A DNA stretch of 64,000 bases from Actinoallomurus vinaceus (GCF_039542055.1 NZ_BAABHK010000006.1:527016-591015); one strand, 5' to 3'. Positions 1 through 8,692 are shown, numbered from the stretch's first letter. Numbers and translations: made by a program. The notes: generated by a model from the letters alone, not told the origin.

Positions 1-1143
1 CTGCGGTTCCCCGACCTCACCGAGGACGAGCTCATCGAGATCTTCCAGGCGAAGGCCACCGACGCGGGCTTCGCGCTGCGTGAGGGCGTGCTCGACAAGG
101 TCCGCGACCTCGTCCACGCCGGGGCCCGCGACCGCGCCGCCGGGAACGCCCGCCTGATGATCAACCTGCTGGACCGCGCCGTCGCCATGCAGTCGCGGCG
201 CGTCCTCGACGACGGGGTGCTCACCGACGACGAGTCCCTCGACGAGATCTTCGCCGAGGACATCCCCGGCACGCTGGCCGCCGGCGGCCACATCGACCTG
301 CCCGGCGACCCGCTCGCCGAGATCGAACGGCTCATCGGCCTGGACGCCGTCAAGCAGGAGGTGCGCCTGCTCGTCGCGGAGGCCAAGGCCGAGCAGCTCC
401 GCCGCGACGCCGGCATCCCCATCGCCTCGCCCACCCGGCACATGGTCTTCACCGGCAATCCCGGAACGGCCAAGACCACGATGGCCCGCCTCCTCGCCGC
501 CGTGTACGCCAAGCTGGGACTCCTGTCGTCCGGGCATCTGGTCGAGGTGTCCCGCCCCGACCTCGTCGGCGAGTACGTCGGGCAGACCGCGCCGAAGGTC
601 CGCGCGGCGGTGGAGCGGGCCCTTGGCGGCGTGCTGTTCATCGACGAGGCGTACGCCCTGACGCCCGCCGACTCGGGCCGCGACTACGGCCACGAGGCGA
701 TCGCCGAGCTGCTCAAGCTGATGGAGGAGCACCGCGCCGACCTCGTCGTCATCGTCGCCGGGTACGAAGGGCCGATGCTGCGGTTCCTGGAGTTCAACCC
801 GGGCCTGGCCTCACGGTTCCCGACCGTCCTGCGGTTCCCCGACTACACCGACGACGAGCTCGTCGCCATCTTCGAGGTGATGGCGGCCGACGCGGGCTTC
901 CAGGTCGCCGAGGGCGTGCTCGACGCCGTACGCCGTCGGCTGCGCGCGGCGGCCCGCGGAGAGTCGTTCGGCAACGCCCGGCTCATGCGCAACCTCCTCG
1001 ACCGGGCGATCGCCCTGCAGGCGCAGCGCATCACCGGCCAGGAGGTCACGGACCGCGACGAGATCCGGCTGCTCCGCCTGGAGGACCTCCCGGAGAGCGA
1101 CGCCCCCGCCGACCGCGACGAGCGCCTCGGCCACTACCTGTGA
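1..1143 (+). CDS. Tandem AAA+ ATPase, CbxX/CfqX type (5' truncated by window)
   Basis: The frame is open from base 1, so the gene begins upstream of the window. The first ~190 nt encode the lid end of one AAA module (LRFPDLTEDELIEIF, then NARLMINLLDRA). A second complete module follows, with Walker A GNPGTAKTT near 454-480, Walker B GVLFIDEAY near 630-650, and a lid that repeats the first (LRFPDYTDDELVAIF, NARLMRNLLDRA). This is an internal duplication. The Walker A has Ala where most AAA proteins have Gly before the Lys. CbxX/CfqX-type ATPases act as remodelling motors and include the EccA component of type VII secretion, but no secretion gene is visible here, so the partner is unknown. A strong hairpin follows at 1215-1248. 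Confidence 0.85.
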   Translation: MRFPDLTEDELIEIFQAKATDAGFALREGVLDKVRDLVHAGARDRAAGNARLMINLLDRAVAMQSRRVLDDGVLTDDESLDEIFAEDIPGTLAAGGHIDLPGDPLAEIERLIGLDAVKQEVRLLVAEAKAEQLRRDAGIPIASPTRHMVFTGNPGTAKTTMARLLAAVYAKLGLLSSGHLVEVSRPDLVGEYVGQTAPKVRAAVERALGGVLFIDEAYALTPADSGRDYGHEAIAELLKLMEEHRADLVVIVAGYEGPMLRFLEFNPGLASRFPTVLRFPDYTDDELVAIFEVMAADAGFQVAEGVLDAVRRRLRAAARGESFGNARLMRNLLDRAIALQAQRITGQEVTDRDEIRLLRLEDLPESDAPADRDERLGHYL

Positions 1144-1214
1144 CCGAGGTCCCGGCGTAGGGCCTGTCCGCCGACCGCGACGACCGTCTCGGGCACTGCC
1201 CGGGCCGGGCTTGA

Positions 1215-1248
1215 CGGCAGGGTCCGGCCTGCGGGCCGGGCCCTGCCG
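1215..1248 (+). terminator. Rho-independent-type hairpin after the AAA ATPase
   Basis: A 15-bp stem (1215-1229 with 1234-1248) carries one G-T pair and a 4-nt loop TGCG. It starts 72 nt after the ATPase stop. There is no T-run, as is common in high-GC actinobacteria. Confidence 0.6.
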
Positions 1249-1250
1249 CT

Positions 1251-1492
1251 GACTCAGAGCCCGCGCGGAATGGACTGCCTGGCTCGCGGCGCCCTGGCGG
1301 CACCTCGCGGCGTTGTCGCCCCCACCCCACGAAAACGCGCCGGGACGGCTCCGCCGGGCGGCGCGTTTTCGCGGGGACCCCGGGAGGAGTCGACGGCCAA
1401 ACCCGGGCCGACTCCCTCCTCCGCCTTGCGAGGCACTCGCCAGGACGCCGCTCCCTGATCCGGCGCCCATTCCGCGCGGGCTCTTAGGAGTC
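1251..1492. repeat. MITE-like element with ~23-bp terminal inverted repeats
   Basis: AGAGCCCGCGCGGAATGG at 1256-1273 recurs as a perfect inverted copy at 1467-1484. The match extends outward to GACTC after a 3-nt gap (1251-1255 and 1488-1492). The ~195 bp between hold no gene but contain the strong hairpin at 1330-1371. The right arm covers the stop codon of the amidohydrolase. A related string CCTAAGAGTCCGCGCGG lies at 4846-4862, on the other side of that gene and in inverted orientation. No target-site duplication is obvious, so mobility is only inferred. Confidence 0.45.
1330..1371. terminator. Strong hairpin between convergent genes
   Basis: Perfect 13-bp arms CGAAAACGCGCCG (1330-1342) and CGGCGCGTTTTCG (1359-1371) surround a 16-nt loop that is itself partly self-complementary. 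On the + strand the second arm carries TTTT, and on the - strand the same holds, so it can terminate both converging transcripts. Confidence 0.6.
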
Positions 1493-4400
1493 CTCGCAGC
1501 AGGACCGCTTGCTCTCCTCCAGATAGTGCGGGTCGTGCCACCAGTACCGCCGGTTGGAGGGATGCTCCGGGACGGGCGGCAGCATCCGCCCGACGGGCGC
1601 GGCCGTCGCGGCGGCTCGCTGGGCGGCGACGAACGGGGCGAGCAGTTCGTCCACGGTGTGCGCCTCCCCGTTGACCATGACCTGCCGGACGTCGGCGGCC
1701 CGCGCGATGTCCGTCAGGGGGTCGCCGCCCAGGAAGGCGAGGTCGGCGTACATCCCCGGCTTGATCTGCCCGAGGGGTTCCCCGAGGACCTCGCCGGCCA
1801 CCCGCGTCGCGGTGGTCAGCGCCTCGTACGGGGTGAGGCCGTACTTCACCATGGCCCGGAGGTTCATGTGGGTACTGACGGCCGTGGTGGCGATGGGGGA
1901 GTCCGTGCCGGTGATGACCCGTCCGCCACCCCGGATCATGGCGGCGACCTGCGCGACCTGGCGGGCGAGGTTCTGCAGGTTGACGGTCTGGTCGGTGGTC
2001 TTGGCCGTCGTCACCGCCGTCTGCAGGGCGGCGTACTCCCACGCCGGGTAGAGCGTCGTCACCCGCCGGTCGGTGACGAGCGAGGTGTCGTCCCGGAAGA
2101 GCGACGCGGCCAGGAACAGCGTCGGCGTACGGGCCGCGCCGGAGGCGTTGAAGATGTCGATGACGTCGGCGTATCCGGTGCCGAGCGCGGTCACCGTCCG
2201 TGAGTAGCCGAACCGGTTCGTGGCGCCGATGTGCTCCATGCCGTCGCCGCCGAAGGCGAAGGCCGGGTAGTGGTAGTGCGAGGTGGCGGGCACGCCGTGC
2301 CGGTGCGCCCACTCGATCACCGTCCGCTGCCATTCGGTGGGCAGCCGTACGTACGCCTTCATGAGGTCGTAGTCGAGCGCGCCCGCGCGTTCGAGTTCGA
2401 GTTCGAGCTGGCGGGCGTCGAAGGTCGGGCGCATGAAGTTGTAGAAGATGCGCGGCCCGTCGACCGCCTCCCCGGTGGCGAAGTACCGGGGCGCGACGCG
2501 AGCGCCGGACTGGAACGACTCGCGCGCCTCGACCATGTGGTACGCCGGACTGCCCGGCGAACGGGTCGTCGTGACGCCCAGCGAGAGCCAGAGCCGGCCC
2601 TGGCGGTCGCCGTAGGCGTAGCCCTGCATCTCCCGGTGGTTGTGCATGTCGACCAGCCCGGGGACGACCACGGAGTCCCCGGCGTCGAGGATCCGGTCGC
2701 CGTGGCCGTGCCCGCGTGGCTCGACGGCGACGATGCGGTGGCCCTCGACCACGATGTCCACGTCGTGGCGCAGCTGCCGCGCGGTGCCGTCCCACATCCG
2801 CCCCGCGCGTACGACCGTGCGGCCCCGTGACTGCGTGTTCGTCCAGGTCAGCGGTGCCGGGACCGTACGGGTGCGGCGGCCGTCGGCGGACACGACGCGC
2901 AGGCGGCCGTTGTTCAGGAACAGCAGCTCGGAGGAGTCGCCGCTCCAGCTGACGGCGTCGGTGACCTCGTCGGTCACCTGCCGGGGCGCGCCCGACGGCG
3001 TGCCGTCGGGGTGGACGTCGACCACCCACAGCACGCTGGCCACGACGAACGCCATCTTGGTGCCGTCGGGAGACCACACCGGCCCGTCGTCGCCGCGCGT
3101 CTGGATCGAGCGCCCGGGCAGCGGGTCGACGTAGGTGCCGGCCCCGGTACGGCGGTCGACGAGGAGGATCTTGCTCAGGCCCTCGCGGTACCGCGCCGAG
3201 TACGGCTTGATCGCCGCCAGGGCGATGACGTTCCCGTCGGCGGACCAGGTCGGGCGGCCGGGCTCGAACGTCGCCGCGTAGACGCGCTGGACGTCCCCGG
3301 ACGCCACCGCGACGGTGTAGAGCGCCCCGGTCTGGTCGAGGAACGCCAGGTGCGATCCGTCGCGGGACCACGTTCCGGAGACCGCCGCCGCGCCCGGCAG
3401 GTTCGTGAGCCGGCGGTCCTGCCCGGTGTGCAGGTCCCGGATCCAGATGTCGAGCTTGCCGCCGCGGTCCGTCGAGTAGGACAGGTAGCGGCCGTCGGGG
3501 GACCAGGCGGGGTCGCACTTCCACCAGTGGTCGCGGGTGAGCGGCCGCGGCGCCTGCCCGATCCGCATCGTGTAGATGTCGTTGAGCGCCCGGAACGCGA
3601 CCTGCCCGCCGTCGGGCGACAGCACCGGGCTGCCGATGCCCACGGCGGGCTTCGCCGTCGTGGAGTCGAAGTCGCGCCGGCGCCTGCGGTACGACGGGGC
3701 GACGACCGTGACCGGCGCCGTGAAGCCGATGTCGCGCGGCCGCCCGCCGTCGAGCGACCGGCGGCGGATCCGGCCGTCCGCCGTGTAGACGAACTCCTTC
3801 GCCGACGGCCACGACACCCGGAACGGGAAGACCTCCTCGCCGGTCACCAGCGCCCGGCCCGACCGCCACAGCTCGCTGCGGCCGTCCGCGACGAGGGTGT
3901 AGACGACGTCCTTGCCGTCGGGCGTCCAGGCCGGGCCGTGGATCACCTGGCCCGTCGGCACCGTCACGGCCGTACTGCGCGCGCCGGTCGCCACCTCGAC
4001 GACGTCGATGCGGGTGTTCGCGACGACGAACGCGATGCGGGTGCCGTCCGGCGACCAGGCCGGCTCGTACTCCTCCTCCGCCGAGTCGGTCACCGGGCCG
4101 ACGGCCCCCGTGTCGAGCCGCAGCACGTGGATGCCGTAGCTCCCGGACAGGTCCGAGGAGAAGGCGATCCGGGCGCCGTCGGGGGAGAACCGCGGCTCCC
4201 GGTGGTCGTACGGCCCCTCGGTCAGCCGGTGGGGGTTCGATCCGTCGGCGTCCATCACCCAGAGGTCGAAGACGCCCTCGCGGTAGGAATGGAAGGTGAG
4301 CCGCCGCCCGTCCGGCGACCACTCGGGCTGCGCGATGTCGAACAGGTCGCTGGTCAGCCGGCGCGCGGGCCCGCCGGACGCCGGCAGGGTCCACAGCACG

Positions 4401-4618
4401 CCGACGAGGTCGATCGCGATGAGCCGTCCGTCGGGCGACACCTGGGCGGCCAGGTCCGTGCCCTCCCGCAGCCGTACCGCACGGCCCGTCGGCTCCGTTC
4501 CGGGCGCACGGGACGCGGTGGCGCCCTCGGCCGGAGCCGCCACGCCGATCCCCGCCCCCGCGACCGCCGCGGCGCCGGCCGCACCCGCCAAGAGCTCTCG
4601 CCGTCCGATGCCCGTCAT
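1484..4618 (-). CDS. Tat-exported TolB-type beta-propeller / amidohydrolase
   Basis: The 1044-residue protein starts at ATG 4618, 5 nt after GGGAG; a longer frame adds only four residues. Residues 1-30 form a twin-arginine signal (GRRELLAG, then an Ala/Gly-rich core). Roughly residues 50-600 carry repeated SPDG/WSPDG strands of a TolB/PD40 beta-propeller. The C-terminal ~420 residues are an amidohydrolase barrel with the metal motif HNH in VVPGLVDMHNHR, later His in HYHYPAF and GMEHIG, and Asp in ITGTDSP. This resembles secreted imidazolonepropionase/prolidase-like hydrolases fused to propellers. The substrate is unknown. The stop lies inside the inverted repeat at 1467-1484. Confidence 0.85.
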   Translation of the reverse strand: MTGIGRRELLAGAAGAAAVAGAGIGVAAPAEGATASRAPGTEPTGRAVRLREGTDLAAQVSPDGRLIAIDLVGVLWTLPASGGPARRLTSDLFDIAQPEWSPDGRRLTFHSYREGVFDLWVMDADGSNPHRLTEGPYDHREPRFSPDGARIAFSSDLSGSYGIHVLRLDTGAVGPVTDSAEEEYEPAWSPDGTRIAFVVANTRIDVVEVATGARSTAVTVPTGQVIHGPAWTPDGKDVVYTLVADGRSELWRSGRALVTGEEVFPFRVSWPSAKEFVYTADGRIRRRSLDGGRPRDIGFTAPVTVVAPSYRRRRRDFDSTTAKPAVGIGSPVLSPDGGQVAFRALNDIYTMRIGQAPRPLTRDHWWKCDPAWSPDGRYLSYSTDRGGKLDIWIRDLHTGQDRRLTNLPGAAAVSGTWSRDGSHLAFLDQTGALYTVAVASGDVQRVYAATFEPGRPTWSADGNVIALAAIKPYSARYREGLSKILLVDRRTGAGTYVDPLPGRSIQTRGDDGPVWSPDGTKMAFVVASVLWVVDVHPDGTPSGAPRQVTDEVTDAVSWSGDSSELLFLNNGRLRVVSADGRRTRTVPAPLTWTNTQSRGRTVVRAGRMWDGTARQLRHDVDIVVEGHRIVAVEPRGHGHGDRILDAGDSVVVPGLVDMHNHREMQGYAYGDRQGRLWLSLGVTTTRSPGSPAYHMVEARESFQSGARVAPRYFATGEAVDGPRIFYNFMRPTFDARQLELELERAGALDYDLMKAYVRLPTEWQRTVIEWAHRHGVPATSHYHYPAFAFGGDGMEHIGATNRFGYSRTVTALGTGYADVIDIFNASGAARTPTLFLAASLFRDDTSLVTDRRVTTLYPAWEYAALQTAVTTAKTTDQTVNLQNLARQVAQVAAMIRGGGRVITGTDSPIATTAVSTHMNLRAMVKYGLTPYEALTTATRVAGEVLGEPLGQIKPGMYADLAFLGGDPLTDIARAADVRQVMVNGEAHTVDELLAPFVAAQRAAATAAPVGRMLPPVPEHPSNRRYWWHDPHYLEESKRSCCEDS

Positions 4619-4807
4619 GGGCGCTCCCATCCCGAGCAGGCCGCCTGCCCGAATCGGCGTCGCGGACGCGCGACGTCAGAGCGCCGGATGCCGAGGCCGC
4701 TCCGCCGTGATCGCGCACCCAAGGTCCTCAGGGACGCTAATCGGACAGACGATCATGCGCAGCGGCCTTGTCCGGATTCGGTCAAGGCAGCCGTCAGGCG
4801 CCGGATC

Positions 4808-4914
4808 GGCGCAGGACGGATCGCCTGAGAGGCGGGACGGGATCGCCTAAGAGTCCGCGCGGGCTCCAAGGCGCAAGACGGGATCGCTTGAGGCGCGGGA
4901 CGGGATCGCCTCAG
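4808..4914. repeat. Four ~23-bp imperfect repeats (GGCGC..GACGGGATCGCC)
   Basis: Copies lie at 4808-4830, 4831-4852, 4870-4891 and 4892-4914, with a 17-bp insertion containing CCGCGCGG between the second and third. The last copy overlaps the stop of the small gene ending at 4911. They fill the space between that gene and the upstream region of the amidohydrolase. Function unknown. Confidence 0.6.
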
Positions 4915-5180
4915 GAATCGGTGCGGCTCAGGTAGTCGATGTAGAGGGGACGCAGGGCGTCGGCGACGTCACCGCCACCCGCGTGGACCAGCTCGTTGAG
5001 CATCGACGACAGATGGGAGACGTCGGCCTCCGCCTGGTCCGGGTGACCCGCGACCGCCTCGGCCGCGGGGATCGCCCTCAGCAGCCGCCACAGGAACCCG
5101 ACGTCGAGATGGCGCACCGCGCGCTCGATGGCCCGGTCGTGCAGCTCCTTGGACGACAGCGTCTCCAGCTCTTCCACCAT
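4911..5180 (-). CDS. Small conserved-looking hypothetical protein (89 aa)
   Basis: The protein begins MVEELETLSSKELHDRAIER and is predicted helical and acidic, with no Cys, membrane segment or signal. I chose ATG 5180 because the 29 residues upstream are Gly/Arg-rich, low-complexity sequence that crosses the palindrome at 5218-5243. The SD is weak (AGGGGC directly before ATG). I do not recognise the family. It stands alone between the amidohydrolase and the sigma-factor operon. Confidence 0.65.
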   Translation of the reverse strand: MVEELETLSSKELHDRAIERAVRHLDVGFLWRLLRAIPAAEAVAGHPDQAEADVSHLSSMLNELVHAGGGDVADALRPLYIDYLSRTDS

Positions 5181-5217
5181 GCCCCTATTCGACCATGACC
5201 CGCCGCCGCCCCGGCCG

Positions 5218-5243
5218 CCGGTCCGCCGGATCCGGCGGACCGG
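5218..5243. promoter_or_regulatory. 26-bp perfect palindrome
   Basis: The arm CCGGTCCGCCGGA is followed without a spacer by its exact reverse complement. It sits 38 nt upstream of the small gene that starts at 5180. It could be an operator for that gene or a cruciform-forming GC palindrome. Confidence 0.4.
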
Positions 5244-5377
5244 GCCGGTCCCGGTCAGGTCCGCCATCCCGCAGGACGGTGAGCACGCCCGCTGCTCAGC
5301 GTCGGGGATCGGCCGGTCTGCGGACCGCCTGCGAGGTCCGATCGGGCGAAGGCCCCCGCTCTGGGCCGGCGAGGGTG

Positions 5378-5420
5378 CCGTCCCGGAACGGACGGGCAGT
5401 CCCGCCGTCCCGGAACGGAC
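5378..5420. repeat. Two 16-bp direct repeats CCGTCCCGGAACGGAC
   Basis: Identical copies lie at 5378-5393 and 5405-5420, 27 bp apart. Each contains a GTCC-N6-GGAC dyad. They fall in the gap between the membrane protein ending at 5466 and the small gene starting at 5180, so they could serve the promoter of the latter. Confidence 0.45.
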
Positions 5421-5465
5421 ACCCCTACTCCTCCGTGGGCGAGGCCGCCGGGCACCCAGGACCGG

Positions 5466-6839
5466 TCACCAGGGAACATTCCGGCCGAGTGTGAAGTCCA
5501 GGTCCGGCTGGCCGAAGCCGCCGCGGGCCACGATCTTGCCCGCGCCGTCGACCACGTGGTACTCGCAGCCGTGCAGCTCCTCCGTGGAAAGCCGGGGCGA
5601 GAACGTCGCCAGGCCGGTGGCCCCCGCCCGCGCGGCCATCATCATCGTCCCGTGGTTCCACAGCTCCACGCGGACCCCTGCGCCGTTCGGGACGTACACC
5701 GCGCCGAGCGTTGGCTTCTGGTCCTCCGGCAAGGGCTTGTCGACGGCCGGGGTCCAGCCGATCGGGCGCTGAGCGTCGGCGGCGTCGCGCACCCGCACCG
5801 CGTACCTCTCCTGGTCGGTGGTGCCGTCCTTGAAACGGTAGGTGTCCTGGATGACCCGGATCTCGGGTTCGGAGGGGACACGGATGGTCGCGACGAGGGC
5901 GTCGACGCCGCCGGGCAGCCGGTCCCCCCACCAGAAACGGTAGGTCAGCTGGTCGCCGGTCAGCCCGAAGTAGCCGGCCGTGCCGTCCAGGAGCCCGCGG
6001 GCCTGCTCGGCGTCGACGTGCCCGGCCGCCTGGGCGACGGCCTTGCCGACGGCGGGCCAGTAAGCGGGGGAGTTGTTCCGCGACAGGGTGTAGGGCACGT
6101 CCTGCGCCTCGCTGTACCGGGCGCCGATGCGGAACTTGACGCTGAGCTGTCCCAGCCGTGCCCCGGGGACGTCGGTCAGCACAGCGCCCTGGTCGGCCCG
6201 GACCGTGCGCACCTCGCGATACGGGGTGCCGTCTTCGCGGTGGGCGATGGCCGGCGACACCTTGACATCGGTCATCGTCGGCGGGCCGAGGACCAGAAGC
6301 GGGCCGGTGCCGCCGGCGAACCAGACGATCGGCTCGGGATCGAGGGGCAGGCTGTCGTCCCCGAAGAGGCTGTTGTCCTTCATGGCGCGTGGTCCGTCAC
6401 CCGAGGCGCCGAGCCACACGGAACCCCGCGCCGACCGTCCGCGAACGGTGACGACCACGGCGACACGGTGCCGTCCGTCGTCGTGTGCGTAGAGGACGTA
6501 CGCCATATCGCCTGAGTGGTCGCGGCGCAGCGCCTCCTCGCGCAAGGCCCCCAGGAACGCCCGATCGTGGGCGAGCGAGCCGCGTAGCGGCCAGCTCAGC
6601 GCGCCGCCGTGCCGTGCCGAGAGCGACCCGTCGCGGACGGCCAGGCCGTGCAGCCCGGCGGGCACGCCGACCGCCAGGACCGCGGTGACCGCCAGTGCCC
6701 CGGCGACGGAGGCCCGGCGGCGCCGGCGGGCGCGGGCGATGCGGCGCGCGGTGGCCGGGTAGGGGTCGGGGGCGGTGGGGACGCTCTCGGCCCGGGCCGA
6801 GAAGGTCGCCCGCAGTTCGTCTTCCAGGTTCGGGCTCAT
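5466..6839 (-). CDS. CU044_5270-like membrane-anchored protein (sigma-factor partner)
   Basis: The 457-residue protein starts at ATG 6839 and overlaps the sigma-factor stop by ATGA, so the two are translationally coupled. An Arg-rich cytoplasmic stretch (residues ~30-40, ARARRRRRAS) is followed by one transmembrane helix (AGALAVTAVLAVGVPAG), then a ~390-residue extracytoplasmic region. This layout matches the CU044_5270 family that sits behind SigE-type ECF sigma factors in actinomycetes. The short N-terminal segment could be the sigma-interacting part, though no zinc-binding anti-sigma motif is visible. Anti-sigma function is inferred from context. Confidence 0.7.
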   Translation of the reverse strand: MSPNLEDELRATFSARAESVPTAPDPYPATARRIARARRRRRASVAGALAVTAVLAVGVPAGLHGLAVRDGSLSARHGGALSWPLRGSLAHDRAFLGALREEALRRDHSGDMAYVLYAHDDGRHRVAVVVTVRGRSARGSVWLGASGDGPRAMKDNSLFGDDSLPLDPEPIVWFAGGTGPLLVLGPPTMTDVKVSPAIAHREDGTPYREVRTVRADQGAVLTDVPGARLGQLSVKFRIGARYSEAQDVPYTLSRNNSPAYWPAVGKAVAQAAGHVDAEQARGLLDGTAGYFGLTGDQLTYRFWWGDRLPGGVDALVATIRVPSEPEIRVIQDTYRFKDGTTDQERYAVRVRDAADAQRPIGWTPAVDKPLPEDQKPTLGAVYVPNGAGVRVELWNHGTMMMAARAGATGLATFSPRLSTEELHGCEYHVVDGAGKIVARGGFGQPDLDFTLGRNVPW

Positions 6840-7348
6840 CGGTCCCTCCGCGCGGTCTCGGGTTCGCGTTTCAACGCGACGCGCAGCCGGTCCAGGCCGC
6901 GCGAGGTCTGGCTCTTCACGGTGCCGAGCGAGCAGTCCAGGACGCGGGCCACCTCCGCCTCCGGCAGGTCCTCGAAGTAGCGCAGGACGAGGATGGAGCG
7001 CATCCGCGGCGGCAGGGTCAGGACCGCCGACCACAGCTCGTCCCGTACGTCGTAGGCGGCGTGTGGATCGGCAGAGGGAGGCTCCGGCAGGACGTCCGTC
7101 ACCTGCTCGGCGACCCTCTTGCGCCGCCATCGGCTGTTGTTGAGGTTGACCAGGATCCGCCGCACGTAGACCTCGGGGGCGTCCGACCGCCGGATGCGCG
7201 TCCAGTGGCGATGCGCCCGGACCAGTGCCGTCTGCACCAGGTCCTCGGCCTGCCCGTGGTCGCCCGTCAGCAGGTACGCCGTCCGCAGGAGGGCGTGCCA
7301 CCGTGCGGTGACGAACTCCCGGAACTGCTCTTCGGCTTCCGCGTTCAC
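6836..7348 (-). CDS. SigE-family ECF RNA polymerase sigma factor
   Basis: The 170-residue protein starts at GTG 7348 with GGAGG four nt upstream. Region 2 reads FREFVTARWHALLRTAYLLT, followed by DHGQAEDLVQTALVRAHRHW. Region 4 has LPPRMRSILVLRYFEDL and the helix-turn-helix SEVARVLDCSLGTVKSQTSR-like stretch (here EAEVARVLDCSLGTVKSQ). Length and motifs fit the actinobacterial SigE subfamily. It is followed by an ATGA-coupled membrane protein that may control it, and is divergent from the LCP gene. Its stimulus cannot be read from sequence. Confidence 0.9.
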   Translation of the reverse strand: MNAEAEEQFREFVTARWHALLRTAYLLTGDHGQAEDLVQTALVRAHRHWTRIRRSDAPEVYVRRILVNLNNSRWRRKRVAEQVTDVLPEPPSADPHAAYDVRDELWSAVLTLPPRMRSILVLRYFEDLPEAEVARVLDCSLGTVKSQTSRGLDRLRVALKREPETARRDR

Positions 7349-7474
7349 ACCACCTCCGACACGATGAGGACGCGCAAAGGTTGAACCGCACTCCGAAGAA
7401 TGATGATCCGGATTGGGTGAATCATCCGGGAAGGTGACGCGAGTAGTGGTTTCTTCCCTCTACGGTGGGTGACC

Positions 7475-8515
7475 ATGAGTAATCGGCCGGAGCACGGACG
7501 GGTCGGCGCGCCACCGTACGCCGACGCGCCGGGATCGTACGACCAAGACGTGGTGCCGCCGCGGCGGCGGGCCCGCTGGGGGCGGCGCCTGCTGATCGCC
7601 TTCCTCGTCCTCCTCCTGCTGCTCGTGGGCGGCTACTTCTACCTCGACTCGCGGCTGCACCGCATCGACGTCTTCGAGGACTACGCCGGGCGGCCGGGGG
7701 ACACTCCGGGCACGAACTGGCTGATCGTCGGCTCCGACAGCCGCGAGGGCCTGTCGTCGTCGCAGCGCAGCGAGTTCAAGACCGGCAAGGCCGCGGGTCG
7801 CCGGACCGACACGATGATGCTGCTGCACATCGGCGACCACGGCCAGACGCTGGTGAGCCTGCCCCGCGACTCGTACGTGCCGATCCCCGGCCACGGGTCG
7901 AACAAGCTGAACGCCGCGTTCGCCTTCGGCGGCCCGAAGCTGCTCGTCCGCACCGTCGAGCAGGCGACGAAGATCCACATTGACCACTACGCGGAGATCG
8001 GCTTCGCCGGGTTCGTCGGCATGACCGACGCGGTCGGCGGCGTGAAGATGTGCATCCCCGAGGAGATGAAGGACCACAAGGCGGGCATCGACCTCAAGCC
8101 GGGCTGCCAGACGCTCAAGGGCGGCCAGGCCCTCGGCTTCGTCCGCAGCCGCGCCTTCGCCCGCGCCGACCTGCAGCGGGTCGAGAACCAGCGCAAGTTC
8201 CTCGCCGCGCTGGTGCACAAGGCCACCAGCCCCGGCGTGCTGCTGAACCCCTTCCGGATCATCCCGTTCGCGCTGCGCTCCACCGACAACTTCGCGGTCG
8301 ACCAGGACGACCACCTGTACAACCTGGTGGACTTCGCCTGGGCGATGCGCGGCATCACCAGCGGCGACGGCCTGACCACGACGGTCCCCGTCGGCGGCAC
8401 CGGCTCGGCGCCCGGCGTCGGGGAGTACATCACCTGGGACACCCAGCGCGCCGGGACGCTCTTCCGCGACCTGCGCGAGGACCAGCCGGTGCCGAGGAGC
8501 TTCGGCACCCGCTGA
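7475..8515 (+). CDS. LytR-CpsA-Psr (LCP) family cell-wall glycopolymer ligase
   Basis: The 346-residue protein has a ~30-residue cytoplasmic tail, one transmembrane helix (RRLLIAFLVLLLLLVGGYFY) and an extracytoplasmic LCP domain. The domain shows NWLIVGSDSREG, the Arg-Asp pair in GRRTDTMMLLHIG, VSLPRDSYVPIPG, NKLNAAFAFGG and the C-terminal GFVRSRAFARADLQRVENQ. LCP enzymes transfer polymers such as wall teichoic acid or arabinogalactan from lipid carriers to peptidoglycan. ATG 7475 is preferred over GTG 7469: a -10-like TACGGT ends 8 nt before it and there is no SD. A hairpin at 8521-8556 ends the unit. Confidence 0.92.
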   Translation: MSNRPEHGRVGAPPYADAPGSYDQDVVPPRRRARWGRRLLIAFLVLLLLLVGGYFYLDSRLHRIDVFEDYAGRPGDTPGTNWLIVGSDSREGLSSSQRSEFKTGKAAGRRTDTMMLLHIGDHGQTLVSLPRDSYVPIPGHGSNKLNAAFAFGGPKLLVRTVEQATKIHIDHYAEIGFAGFVGMTDAVGGVKMCIPEEMKDHKAGIDLKPGCQTLKGGQALGFVRSRAFARADLQRVENQRKFLAALVHKATSPGVLLNPFRIIPFALRSTDNFAVDQDDHLYNLVDFAWAMRGITSGDGLTTTVPVGGTGSAPGVGEYITWDTQRAGTLFRDLREDQPVPRSFGTR

Positions 8516-8520
8516 GCGCG

Positions 8521-8556
8521 CCGGGAGCCCGGGCCGTAGCGGCCCCGGGCTCCCGG
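8521..8556 (+). terminator. Hairpin terminator after LCP gene
   Basis: CCGGGAGCCCGGGCCG (8521-8536) pairs with 8540-8556 with one bulged G and a 3-nt loop. It begins 5 nt after the LCP stop. Confidence 0.65.
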
Positions 8557-8654
8557 TTCACCTCCCGTCGCGGCAGTCCCCTCGGAAACTTTTGCCGTTT
8601 CAGGTCACCGCTTTGCGGGGAGTCCCTGCTGTCCGCCCCCATAACTGGGAAGTT

Positions 8655-8684
8655 ACTCCATGTATCTCATTCGATACGGGGAGT
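8655..8684 (+). promoter_or_regulatory. Hairpin sequestering the SD of the 52-aa gene
   Basis: ACTCC (8655-8659) and GTATC (8662-8666) pair with GATAC (8673-8677) and GGAGT (8680-8684), leaving a symmetric 2-nt internal loop and a 6-nt apical loop. The 3' arm contains the SD GGGGAG (8678-8683) of the gene at 8693, so opening of the hairpin could gate translation. This is inferred from sequence only. Confidence 0.4.
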
Positions 8685-8692
8685 GACTCGCG

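Noticed and set aside
3011..4828. Long frame (605 codons) antisense to the amidohydrolase gene
   Set aside because: Arg/Gly/Pro-rich composition without motifs; it mirrors the high-GC third positions of the real gene.
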